Shown: one piece after another, positions 1 through 6,640 of the stretch
Layout: each line of letters starts with the position of its first letter
Position numbering within the stretch: the stretch's first letter is position 1
NCBI GenBank assembly: GCA_934569215.1
Contig: CAKTKF010000056.1
Span: 1-6,915, forward strand
Length of the DNA: 6,915 bases
From: an uncultured Oscillospiraceae bacterium
GTDB taxonomy: Bacteria > Bacillota > Clostridia > Oscillospirales > Oscillospiraceae
Direction of reading: 5' to 3'
Notes under the pieces: generated by a model
What the model saw: only the letters and a program-made list of their open reading frames with translations
What the model was told of the DNA's origin: nothing
Database searches by the model: none
Position numbers and translations under genes: made by a program

Positions 1-108
1 ATTCCGCTTTACAGAAATTTGAAGTGCATTTTTGAAAAAAGTGCTTCTCTTTTGCCGAATTATCATGTAGAATGAGACAATGTGAAAAAAACAACGAGGT
101 GACCGATC
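1..108 (+). promoter_or_regulatory. Upstream region of the phospholipase C-like gene; weak promoter candidate
   Basis: This AT-rich stretch contains no coding region that I can support. The best -10-like hexamer is TAGAAT at 68-73, but no good -35 box lies 16 to 18 bases upstream of it (the best is TTCTCT at 45-50). The ribosome binding site GAGGTG at 96-101 sits 7 bases before the ATG at 109 and is convincing. Any gene that ends before position 1 is outside the window. The promoter assignment is tentative. Confidence 0.3.
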
Positions 109-879
109 ATGCCAGCAAATTATGCCCATTACCGCTTCGGAAAGCAGCTGCTCTCCGGAATGAGTCCCAACGACCGCCGAAGTATCCAGCGGTTCCGGCG
201 GCTTTACGATATGGGTCTGCACGGGCCGGATATTTTCTTTTACTATAACCCCCTGATCAAAACCGCCACGGGACAGCTGGGCGGCGTCTTCCACGCCCAG
301 TCCGGGCAGGAATTTTTCGCCCGGGTCTGCGCCCAGGCGGGGAGCGAAGCCGCCCGGGTCTATCTGCTGGGGCTGCTGGGGCATTACTGCCTGGACTCCC
401 TGTGCCACCCCTATGTGGAGAAAAAGGAAGCCGACGGCAGCGCCCGCCACGTGGAGCTGGAATCGGAATTTGACCGGTATCTGCTGGAAGCCGACGGCGT
501 CGTCCAGCCCCACACCTACGACGGCAGCGCCCACATGCGCCTGACCCGAGGGGAGTGCGTCACGGTTGCCCTCTTTTATCCCCCCGCCACCCCGGCAAAT
601 ATCAATACCTGCGTCCGCAACATGGCCCGCGCCACCCGGTTTCTGGTGGGCAAGAACCGCAAGCATGTCCGGCGTCTGCTGCGCCTGACCCGCAGCCCGG
701 CCATTGAGGATCAGCTCATGCCGGAGCAGGGGAGCGACCGCTGGCTGTGGATGGACAGCGAAATGCTGGTGCTGTACAACCGCGCCCTCAAGCGCTACCC
801 CGTTTTGCTTAGCCGGCTGGACGAATACATGCGCACCGGCGAACCCCTGGGCGAGGATTTCGCCCCGGCCTTCGGGTGA
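109..879 (+). CDS. Zinc-dependent phospholipase C family protein (cytosolic form)
   Basis: This is a 256-residue protein resembling the zinc-dependent phospholipase C family (Pfam Zn_dep_PLPC type), whose classical members cleave the phosphodiester bond of phospholipids using three zinc ions. The opening MPANYAHYRFG, the motif GLHGPDIFFYY (36-46) and the helix GLLGHYCLDSLCHPYV (88-103) are typical. Candidate zinc ligands fall in the family order: H7, D41, H62, H92 and D96 (HxxxD), H100, and H114 with E118 (HxxxE). The mapping onto Bacillus PLC ligands is mine and made by eye. There is no signal peptide or membrane segment, so unlike the secreted toxins this enzyme should stay in the cytoplasm, and its real substrate is unknown. 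The ATG is supported by GAGGTG 7 bases upstream. The UMF1 transporter gene follows after 22 bases, which indicates an operon. Family assignment is fairly secure; activity on lipids is not shown. Confidence 0.85.
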   Translation: MPANYAHYRFGKQLLSGMSPNDRRSIQRFRRLYDMGLHGPDIFFYYNPLIKTATGQLGGVFHAQSGQEFFARVCAQAGSEAARVYLLGLLGHYCLDSLCHPYVEKKEADGSARHVELESEFDRYLLEADGVVQPHTYDGSAHMRLTRGECVTVALFYPPATPANINTCVRNMARATRFLVGKNRKHVRRLLRLTRSPAIEDQLMPEQGSDRWLWMDSEMLVLYNRALKRYPVLLSRLDEYMRTGEPLGEDFAPAFG

Positions 880-901
880 TAGGAAACAAGGAGTGGTAGA
901 A

Positions 902-2191
902 GTGGAAAAAATCAAACTCACCGCATTGGAGCGGAGCTGGATTCTCTATGACATCGGCAATTCCGCGTTCATTCTGCTGGTTTCGACCCTGATTCCCATC
1001 TATTTTAATGCGCTTGCCACCGCCGGCGGGCTGAACGAGTCATTGTATTTGTCCTACTGGGGCTACGCCGGTTCCGTCTCTACGCTGCTGGTGGCCGTCA
1101 TTGGCCCCATCTGCGGCACGCTGGCCGACCATCGGGGGTTCAAAAAGCCCATTTTCATGGCCTGTATGCTACTGGGCGTTCTCGGCTGCGCCGCCATGGG
1201 CGGCATGGGCGGATGGCTGGCATTTCTGGTAGCGTTCGTCCTGGCCAAGGTGGGGTATTCCTCCAGCCTGGTGTTCTACGACGCCATGTTCCCGGAGGTC
1301 ACCACCGAGGAGCGGATGGACACGGTATCCTCCATGGGCTACGCCTACGGCTACATTGGCTCCGTGATCCCCTTCATCCTTTGCCTGCTTCTAGTGCTGT
1401 TCGGCGACAGAATCGGCGTCGGCACGGGAACGGCCATGGTCGTGTCCTTCCTCATTACCGCCGGGTGGTGGTTCGTATGCACCCAGCCGCTGCTGAAGCG
1501 TTACCGTCAGACCGCCTTCGTGGAGCATACCGGCAGCCCCGTTTTCTCCGCCTTCCGACAGCTGGGACGCACCTTCCGGGAGGTTCGGCAGCAGAAGCAT
1601 ATTTTTCTGTATTTGCTGGCCTTTTTCTTCTTCATCGACGGCGTTTACACCATCATCGACATGGCCACGGCCTACGGCACCGCCCTGGGGCTGGACACCA
1701 CCGGGCTGCTGCTGGCACTGCTGCTGACCCAGTTCGTGGCCTTTCCCTGCTCCATCGCCTTTGGCCGGTTCTCCGCCAAATACGACACGGGGCTGCTCAT
1801 TAAAATTTGCATCCTCTGCTACACCGGCATTACCCTGTTTGCGGTATTCCTGGTGTCCCAGTGGCAGTTCTGGGTGCTGGCGGTGCTGGTGGGCATGTTC
1901 CAGGGCGGCATTCAGGCGCTGAGCCGCAGTTATCTGGGGAAAATCATCCCGGCGGAGCGCAGCGGCGAATACTTTGGTCTCATGGACATCTGCGGCAAGG
2001 GCGCGTCCTTCCTGGGTACGACCCTGATCGCCGTGGTGAGCCAGCTTACCAACGGGTGGTCGCTCCACGTATTTGGGCTGGAGCTGCAAAACGAAAATGT
2101 GGCCGTGGGTACGCTGGTCATCGTCTTCGCCATCGGTTTCGTGCTGTTCTGCAAGGCGGATAAGCTGAATAAGCAGTACATACACATTTAA
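902..2191 (+). CDS. UMF1-family (Atg22-like) MFS transporter
   Basis: This is a 429-residue polytopic membrane protein of the major facilitator superfamily, UMF1/Atg22-like branch. About twelve hydrophobic helices are visible: roughly 13-35, 52-72, 83-100, 105-125, 147-167, 177-195, 233-253, 267-285, 300-318, 322-340, 366-382 and 398-417, with a basic cytoplasmic loop (196-232) between helices 6 and 7. Hallmarks are WILYDIGNSAF (13-23), an MFS motif A-like GTLADHRGFKK (72-82), GGIQALSRSYLGKIIP (335-350) and GEYFGLMD (355-362). Yeast Atg22 exports amino acids from the vacuole; bacterial substrates are mostly unknown, so none is assigned. The reading frame is open further upstream, but the GTG at 902 is preferred because AAGGAG (888-893) lies 8 bases before it and the protein then begins just ahead of the conserved first helix. 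It follows the phospholipase-like gene by 22 bases and is probably co-transcribed. A strong hairpin terminator follows the stop codon. Confidence 0.88.
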   Translation: MEKIKLTALERSWILYDIGNSAFILLVSTLIPIYFNALATAGGLNESLYLSYWGYAGSVSTLLVAVIGPICGTLADHRGFKKPIFMACMLLGVLGCAAMGGMGGWLAFLVAFVLAKVGYSSSLVFYDAMFPEVTTEERMDTVSSMGYAYGYIGSVIPFILCLLLVLFGDRIGVGTGTAMVVSFLITAGWWFVCTQPLLKRYRQTAFVEHTGSPVFSAFRQLGRTFREVRQQKHIFLYLLAFFFFIDGVYTIIDMATAYGTALGLDTTGLLLALLLTQFVAFPCSIAFGRFSAKYDTGLLIKICILCYTGITLFAVFLVSQWQFWVLAVLVGMFQGGIQALSRSYLGKIIPAERSGEYFGLMDICGKGASFLGTTLIAVVSQLTNGWSLHVFGLELQNENVAVGTLVIVFAIGFVLFCKADKLNKQYIHI

Positions 2192-2194
2192 TGT

Positions 2195-2231
2195 AAGGAT
2201 GCCGGGGGCGGTCAGCCCCCGGCATCCTTTT
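2195..2231 (+). terminator. Intrinsic terminator, possibly shared by convergent genes
   Basis: A perfect 13-bp inverted repeat pairs 2197-2209 with 2215-2227 around a 5-base loop, and AA/TT pairs at its base could extend it. On the plus strand it starts 5 bases after the transporter stop codon and is followed by TTTT at 2228-2231. On the minus strand it starts about 10 bases after the end of the PHP-protein gene, but the tail there (TTACATT) is poorer in T. It should therefore work well for the transporter operon and perhaps less well for the opposing gene. Confidence 0.9.
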
Positions 2232-2238
2232 ATCGTTT

Positions 2239-5200
2239 TTACCGTTTTTTCTTTCTCAGCAGCACTGCCAGAGCAATTCCGGACAGCGCCATCACCCCTA
2301 CGGCGATCCAGATCAAATCGCCGGTGCGGGGATTTTTGCGGGAGCCGAGGGAAATCGGCACGGGCGGCACGTAGACTACCTCGTCGCAGTTGCGCACCCG
2401 GAGAACCGGCGTGCCGTTGCCGTCCAGATGGAGAATGCCGATTGCCCGCACTGTGCGCCCCTCTTTCACCCGGGAGGCCAGATCGTTTTCCCCGTCCGCG
2501 CCGGACAGAATGCCGTCTTCGATCAGAATTTCCGCAAGGTCGCCGTTTCCGTCCTTCAACGTGATGCGGGAAACGCCCTTGCCGCCGACGCTGTAGGTCA
2601 CGTCTGTCACCTTGCCCTCCACCTGCATCAGGCGGCCGCCGTTTGCATCGTAGTCCATGGCGGTTTTGTTCGGGGTCGTTTTCGGCGTGTAGTTGTATAG
2701 CGGCTCGTCCAGCACTGCGTAGTCGATGATTTTCAGCACCACATTGCCATCCTGCATGATCCTTTGCCCGACGGCCTCTATGGGTTTGCCGACCTGGATT
2801 TCGTCTTCGGTAAACGGCACCAGGGCGACGCCGCCGGTATCGTCCTGTAGATAAATGGTGTTGGGGAAGATGTTCCCAGGATGGGAAGTTCCGGAGGTCG
2901 CCCAGCCCCGGATGTGGAACACCTCTCCGTCCTTGCCGGAACGCATTTCGCCGATGGTGACCAGCGGCATATCTGCCCGCTCGATTTTCAGCAGCGCTTC
3001 CACGATACCCTGATTCCCGCTGACGGGTTTCCAGACGTTGTCCGGCTCCTTCATGGCGTTGTCTTCCAGAAAAAGTCCGCCGCTGACGTACACCTTGCCG
3101 CCGCCTGACAGTTCTTCAAAGGCAAGCAGCACCGCTTCTTCGCCAATGGTCTGTTCGTCGGCGTCCGCGTCCACGCCGTGGGTGGTGCCGCGGCCTTTTA
3201 CCAGCCAAGTGCCGCTCCCCGGATTTACGGTGCAGCCGGCACGCTGGGTATAGGTCTGTTCCGGTTTCAGGGATTTTGTCAAATTGCCGTCAGGGTTGAA
3301 CACGTTGGAGGATACCCCGTCGGGCGTACCGCTATTGTTTTCTTCATCCCACGCGGTATCGTCGTTCAGACGCACCGTTGCGCCCATGGCTTCCAGCAGC
3401 TTGTTCAGCTCACCGGAGGTGTGCAGCCCCTCCAGATCTCCCATATCCGACTGACCGCAGAGGATGACCGTGCCGCCGTTTTCGGCAAATATCCTGACGT
3501 TCTCCACAAATTCTTCGTCAAAGGGCTTCAACGGGGCGGTTATCAACAGGAGATCGCTGTTTTCCGGCAATTCGCTGTCCGAAATATCCACCGCTATATT
3601 GACCCCACCGGCAATTTCAGCCAGCCGATTCAGCTTGTCGGTACCGGAATTGCCGTGGGAAGCGTCTACGGCGATGTGCTTCACCTGCTCCGGGACACGG
3701 AAGCTCAGGCGCAGCGTATCCTCGTAGGTGCGCGGATCCTCGTTCACGCTGCCGGTCGCCACGACCCGAAACTCCGTCACGCCCAGCTCCGGATGGGTGT
3801 AAGAGAAGGTGTAGTCCAGCGTATCCATTCCCTCCACTATCCCCGGTCGGGAGACCGTCTTTACCAGTGTGTCGTCGACGTAAAGCGACAGTTCGTCCAG
3901 ATCAAATTCCACCGGCTCGTCGTTGTACAGCTCCACCGTCAGCCCGATTTCCTCGTCCCGGACAGGGGTGAGGGTGTCCGACGTGAGGCACTCGATGCCC
4001 ATGTCGTCATATCCGTCCATCCACACGGGCGCAGTTACGGCCACATCCCCGTCCGGCTGGGTGATGCGCAGATAGTAGTAGCCGTATCCGCCGGGGACGG
4101 ACAGCTCCAGCATTTTCGTAGGCGTCTCCACCCACTGCCGGGTAAGCACCGCCCCGCCGTCCGCGATCACTTCCACGTTGCCGATGGCCGTATCCGTGGG
4201 GTCGTTCAGGAAAACGGCGATTGCCGCCTCCTCCGACTTAGGGGTAATGCTGCCCATGACCGCGCCGTTCAGCGTATAATAAACGGTGAGATCGCTGTCC
4301 TGGGTGGCGTAGACCCGACGGTCTTTCATGGCGTCGTACAGCGCTTCCTCCGTCAGCGTCTTTGCCAGAATCACGGTTCGCGCGTCGCCGGCGTCGCCCC
4401 AGCTCCCCGTGTGGTTATTCTGATTGTTGGTGGGCGCAACGTGCCAGCCCTTGTCCAGCGCCAAGTTATAATATTCGCAGTCCATCGCGTCGTCCTCCCC
4501 GGAAATTTCCAGCAGGGAGATCACCTCATCGTATTTTGGGCTGTAGTGGTCGAACCGCTCGAAATCCCCGTGGATGGTGTCCGGGTGGTTGAACTGGCTG
4601 ACGGAACCGGGAACGGTGGTCAGCGCCTCATAGTAATTTTCCAGGGCGGTAGGCACGTTTTCAAACGCTTCCTGATCCCGGGTCTGCCAGCCGGGAGTGT
4701 TGAAGGTGGAGATATGCCCCAGCTGCTTGTCCTCCGGCCAGGTCATTTCAAAGCCGAACAGCCCCACAAAGTCCTCGTTCGTCACGGACGCCGCCGCCTG
4801 CTTTCCCGTCGCCCAGCCGGTGCTGATGCCCGCGCCGTCCGCGTCGATCGCGCCCGCACCGGCGTTGTCAAAGGAATCGCTGTGGTCGGTGACGGCGAAA
4901 AAGTCCAGATTTTCCACCTTTGACGCATAGTCGAAGGCTTCCTCCACACTCCCGGCACCGTCGGAAAGGTTGGTGTGGGCGTGGAGCTGGCCGAAGTATA
5001 GGTCCCAATCCAGGGCGAATTTCTCCGTGAAAACGGCTTGGGTCACCTCTCCGGGTTCGCAGCCCTCCGCCTTGGAATATGCCTTGAGGTACGCCGCGGT
5101 GAAGCCCTTCTCAAAGCAAATCGGGCCGGTATACGGCACATCGGGTTGATAATTCACACCGTCGGCGGAGACCGCGAAATAAATCTCGGCGCTTTCCCCC

Positions 5201-5940
5201 TCACAGGTCAAGGTGATCGCTTCCCCGGCACTGATCTCGCCGCCGTCCGGTGAAATGATTACCTTGGGTGACGTTTTCACAATTTCTCCCGGTTCTTCCG
5301 GATCCGGGTCGTCCTGTCCGGGGTCGTCTTGACCCGGATCGTCCTGTCCGGGGTCATCCTGCCCCGGATCGTCGTCCTGCGCCTCCGTGCAGCGATACAG
5401 GGTAAAGCCGCCGAAGTAGAAGCCCTCAGCTTCCGCGATCTCGGCATCCAGTTGGGCGCGGAAGCCATACTCAAAGTCCGGATTGGAAACCAGCGTCACC
5501 GGCTCCTCCCCGCTGAAGCCGTGAAAGGAAAAGCATCCGTCCTCCCAGCGAACCTGCCATTCATATGTCCCGGCGGTGATACCGTTTACACCGTCTTCGT
5601 CCTCCCCGGGAGCGACAGGGGAGACGGACACGCCGTGAGCGTCCGTCAGAATGACCCCGTTTTCCGTGACGGTCAAGTCCCATTCCCCGCCGGCGGTATC
5701 CGTGACCGTACCGTCGACAGCGGTTGGCTCCACTGCGGGAATCACAAATTCCTCTTCCGCCAGCGTCCCCGGCGCGAAGCCCTGGGACGTTATCAGCACA
5801 TACCGTCCGCTGGTGAGTTCCTCCATACCGGTGATCTCCCGGTACACCGTTTCCGCTTCGACGGGCAGCCGGAACAACGAAAAAAGAGCTGCCGCCAACA
5901 TAACTGACAGCAGCCCTCTGGCTACCAATCTTCTTATCAT
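2239..5940 (-). CDS. Secreted, sortase-anchored multidomain PHP-family metallohydrolase
   Basis: This encodes a 1233-residue surface protein. A signal peptide (1-29, probable cleavage VEA/ET) leads into a beta-rich module (about 30-185), an acidic DDPGQ repeat linker (190-219), and a chitobiase C-terminal-like module (about 224-305). A PHP/CehA-type metallohydrolase domain follows (about 313-550), with LHAHTNLSDG (H320, H322, D327), TDHSD (H353), E398, H409, H452 and the NNH motif ending at H510. Beta-sandwich modules (about 551-750) precede an alpha/beta amidotransferase-like module (about 752-990), then two OB-fold-like modules (about 992-1075 and 1090-1192); the first, with TIYLQDDTGGVAL, resembles the OB domain of the Bacillus nuclease YhcR. 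The C-terminus has NPRTG (1203-1207), a hydrophobic helix and RKKKR, a sortase sorting signal. PHP domains usually hydrolyse phosphoesters, so a wall-bound phosphoesterase, perhaps for nucleotide or phosphate scavenging, is my inference. The ATG at 5940 is chosen because GGGGAGG lies about 7 bases upstream and the signal peptide starts there; an in-frame ATG at 6021 lacks both. Confidence 0.85.
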   Translation of the reverse strand: MIRRLVARGLLSVMLAAALFSLFRLPVEAETVYREITGMEELTSGRYVLITSQGFAPGTLAEEEFVIPAVEPTAVDGTVTDTAGGEWDLTVTENGVILTDAHGVSVSPVAPGEDEDGVNGITAGTYEWQVRWEDGCFSFHGFSGEEPVTLVSNPDFEYGFRAQLDAEIAEAEGFYFGGFTLYRCTEAQDDDPGQDDPGQDDPGQDDPGQDDPDPEEPGEIVKTSPKVIISPDGGEISAGEAITLTCEGESAEIYFAVSADGVNYQPDVPYTGPICFEKGFTAAYLKAYSKAEGCEPGEVTQAVFTEKFALDWDLYFGQLHAHTNLSDGAGSVEEAFDYASKVENLDFFAVTDHSDSFDNAGAGAIDADGAGISTGWATGKQAAASVTNEDFVGLFGFEMTWPEDKQLGHISTFNTPGWQTRDQEAFENVPTALENYYEALTTVPGSVSQFNHPDTIHGDFERFDHYSPKYDEVISLLEISGEDDAMDCEYYNLALDKGWHVAPTNNQNNHTGSWGDAGDARTVILAKTLTEEALYDAMKDRRVYATQDSDLTVYYTLNGAVMGSITPKSEEAAIAVFLNDPTDTAIGNVEVIADGGAVLTRQWVETPTKMLELSVPGGYGYYYLRITQPDGDVAVTAPVWMDGYDDMGIECLTSDTLTPVRDEEIGLTVELYNDEPVEFDLDELSLYVDDTLVKTVSRPGIVEGMDTLDYTFSYTHPELGVTEFRVVATGSVNEDPRTYEDTLRLSFRVPEQVKHIAVDASHGNSGTDKLNRLAEIAGGVNIAVDISDSELPENSDLLLITAPLKPFDEEFVENVRIFAENGGTVILCGQSDMGDLEGLHTSGELNKLLEAMGATVRLNDDTAWDEENNSGTPDGVSSNVFNPDGNLTKSLKPEQTYTQRAGCTVNPGSGTWLVKGRGTTHGVDADADEQTIGEEAVLLAFEELSGGGKVYVSGGLFLEDNAMKEPDNVWKPVSGNQGIVEALLKIERADMPLVTIGEMRSGKDGEVFHIRGWATSGTSHPGNIFPNTIYLQDDTGGVALVPFTEDEIQVGKPIEAVGQRIMQDGNVVLKIIDYAVLDEPLYNYTPKTTPNKTAMDYDANGGRLMQVEGKVTDVTYSVGGKGVSRITLKDGNGDLAEILIEDGILSGADGENDLASRVKEGRTVRAIGILHLDGNGTPVLRVRNCDEVVYVPPVPISLGSRKNPRTGDLIWIAVGVMALSGIALAVLLRKKKR
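2248..2334 (-). other. C-terminal cell-wall sorting signal (NPRTG type)
   Basis: Codons 1203-1207 of the PHP protein read NPRTG, followed by an acidic residue, a hydrophobic stretch (about 1209-1227) and the basic tail RKKKR. This is the three-part layout of a sortase substrate, with Asn instead of Leu in the first position. NPxTG-type signals are known for some class B-like and clostridial sortases. No sortase gene is in the window. The protein is expected to be covalently attached to peptidoglycan, or to remain membrane-bound if the sorting fails. Confidence 0.8.
4291..5004 (-). other. PHP metallohydrolase domain within the surface protein
   Basis: This is the catalytic core of the large protein, residues about 313-550. 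Aligned by eye to the nine-ligand PHP trinuclear centre, the candidates are H320, H322, D327, H353, E398, H409, H452, N508 and H510. The eighth position is normally Asp in a DxH motif but is Asn here (codon AAT at 4417-4419). Residues 500-515 have the conserved-looking pattern HVAPTNNQNNHTGSWG. The domain looks otherwise complete and probably still binds metal. Confidence 0.75.
5302..5373 (-). repeat. 15-bp tandem repeat encoding DDPGQ units
   Basis: Four consecutive DDPGQ pentapeptides and a partial fifth unit (DDPDP) form the linker between the N-terminal module and the chitobiase-like module of the surface protein. The DNA period is 15 bases. Two adjacent 30-base blocks, 5311-5340 and 5341-5370, differ at only three positions, which suggests recent duplication by slippage. 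In-frame expansion or contraction would change the linker length without breaking the reading frame. Confidence 0.9.
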
Positions 5941-5956
5941 ACCAAACCCTCCCCAA

Positions 5957-6006
5957 TTTTTTAGGGCAGCACCGCGCGATTCGGTGTTGCTTGAACCCCC
6001 AAAAAA
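5957..6006. repeat. Imperfect inverted repeat in the leader of the PHP-protein gene
   Basis: GCAGCACCG at 5966-5974 pairs with CGGTGTTGC at 5982-5990 around a 7-base loop. As plus-strand RNA the nine pairs are complete with one G-U wobble; as minus-strand RNA the same position is an A-C mismatch. Flanking this stem, TTTTTT at 5957-5962 is complementary to AAAAAA at 6001-6006, and GGG at 5964-5966 can face the C run at 5996-6000 in an alternative pairing. The element sits between the alternative-stem region and the ribosome binding site of the PHP-protein gene. It could be a leader hairpin or a small dispersed intergenic repeat; only one copy is in this window. Confidence 0.6.
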
Positions 6007-6055
6007 GCGCCGGCTCGGCATCGGATATTTTTCACCAGCTGTCAGCGCTTTGCCG
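6001..6055 (-). promoter_or_regulatory. Possible leader attenuator or terminator of the PHP-protein gene
   Basis: Read on the minus strand, AAAGCGC (6051-6045) can pair with GCGCTTT (6010-6004), which runs straight into a six-T tract (6006-6001), as an intrinsic terminator would. A competing stem, CGGCA (6055-6051) with TGCCG (6020-6016), cannot nest with it, and a compact GCCG/CGGC hairpin next to the T tract is a third option. This layout fits transcription attenuation or a terminator for the upstream small membrane gene. I do not recognise any known riboswitch class. The stems are short and chance is possible. Confidence 0.35.
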
Positions 6056-6085
6056 TTAAATTCAGAGGTTCCCTATCCGTTCGGG

Positions 6086-6094
6086 AATATAGCA
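6086..6094 (-). promoter_or_regulatory. Candidate extended -10 promoter of the PHP-protein gene
   Basis: On the minus strand the sequence reads TGCTATATT, an extended -10 (TGn followed by TATATT). No convincing -35 box lies 15 to 18 bases further upstream, as is usual for extended -10 promoters. Transcription from here would begin near position 6080 and give a leader of about 140 bases before the ATG at 5940. This is the best promoter candidate in the 244-base gap between the two minus-strand genes. Confidence 0.4.
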
Positions 6095-6184
6095 CAGCCA
6101 TTTTTCGACATTTTACCTCTTTTGAGTTAACACACTACAGATTGTGGTCAGCAGCAGCATATACACACAACATGTGGTAAAGAT

Positions 6185-6607
6185 TCAGTTAAGAACCTTC
6201 TTCACCAGCGAGTGACTGACCATCAAAAGGCACGCCCACAGGAACAGACTCAGCGCCCAATAGCCGCTGCAAACCATGGGACTGGACACCACGATCAGCA
6301 CGCCGAACAGGGCGTTTCCCATGGTCACCGTTCCCATGGCGGACAGCACGTTCAGCACCAGCGCCAGCAGCGTCAGCCCCAGGGACAGCAGCGAAATACC
6401 GCGTACCAGCTTCAGCGTATGCACATCTTTTTCCTTCTTCGCGGCGTAGATCAGACACGCGGGCGGCGCGAAAAACGCCACGGACAGCACCGTCAGCACG
6501 GCCTGCGCCCCGGCGCTGACATTCTGGGAAAAGCCGGGGATAAATCCCAGCCCCGCGCACAAAATAAACAAACCGCCCCACAGGGCAAGCAGCATTTTCT
6601 TAGACAT
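6185..6607 (-). CDS. Small multi-pass membrane protein of unknown function
   Basis: I do not recognise the family of this 140-residue hydrophobic protein. Helices are visible at about 4-25, 33-55 and 67-91, followed by a hydrophobic region at 97-134 broken by SSPMVCSGYW, which may be one or two spans. Basic clusters (KK at 3-4, KKEK at 57-60, KK at 136-137) would be cytoplasmic, which favours four spans with both ends inside. No enzymatic motif or metal site is evident. The ATG at 6607 is supported by AAAGGAG about 6 bases upstream and by a good promoter further up. The PHP-protein gene lies 244 bases downstream on the same strand with its own candidate promoter, so any operon link is uncertain. 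The gene diverges from nrdR, but nothing in the protein suggests a role with it. Confidence 0.75.
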   Translation of the reverse strand: MSKKMLLALWGGLFILCAGLGFIPGFSQNVSAGAQAVLTVLSVAFFAPPACLIYAAKKEKDVHTLKLVRGISLLSLGLTLLALVLNVLSAMGTVTMGNALFGVLIVVSSPMVCSGYWALSLFLWACLLMVSHSLVKKVLN

Positions 6608-6640
6608 TTCGTTCTCCTTTGCAGATAGCTTTCTGTCCTT

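Noticed and set aside
18..44. Repeated TTTGAA and AAGTGC words upstream of the phospholipase-like gene
   Set aside because: The copies are six bases long in AT-rich DNA and unevenly spaced, so they are not convincing as an operator.
704..901. An upstream ATG at 704 for the transporter
   Set aside because: It would overlap most of the end of the phospholipase-like gene and add a Cys/Arg/Pro-rich stretch unlike the family. The GTG at 902 has a good ribosome binding site and starts just before the conserved first helix.
1391..2185. A 264-codon open frame antisense to the UMF1 transporter
   Set aside because: It mirrors a well-supported transporter gene and has the His/Gln/Gly-rich composition of a shadow frame without any domain.
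3178..4923. A 581-codon open frame on the plus strand, antisense to the PHP-protein gene
   Set aside because: It lies wholly inside the convincing minus-strand gene, has no recognisable domain, and its low-complexity mix of Val, Arg, His and Gly is typical of a shadow frame in GC-rich DNA.
5941..6021. An upstream ATG at 6021 giving the PHP protein 27 extra residues
   Set aside because: The extension would sit in front of a complete signal peptide and covers the inverted repeat. The ATG at 5940 has a strong GGGGAGG site at the right distance, which the upstream ATG lacks.
6120..6184. A possible terminator directly after the small membrane protein gene
   Set aside because: Only a weak five-pair TTGTG/CACAA match is present, with no T run after it.
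6212..6628. A 138-codon plus-strand open frame opposite the small membrane protein
   Set aside because: It is rich in Gln, His and Arg with no domain, as expected for the complement of a Leu/Val/Ala-rich membrane protein.
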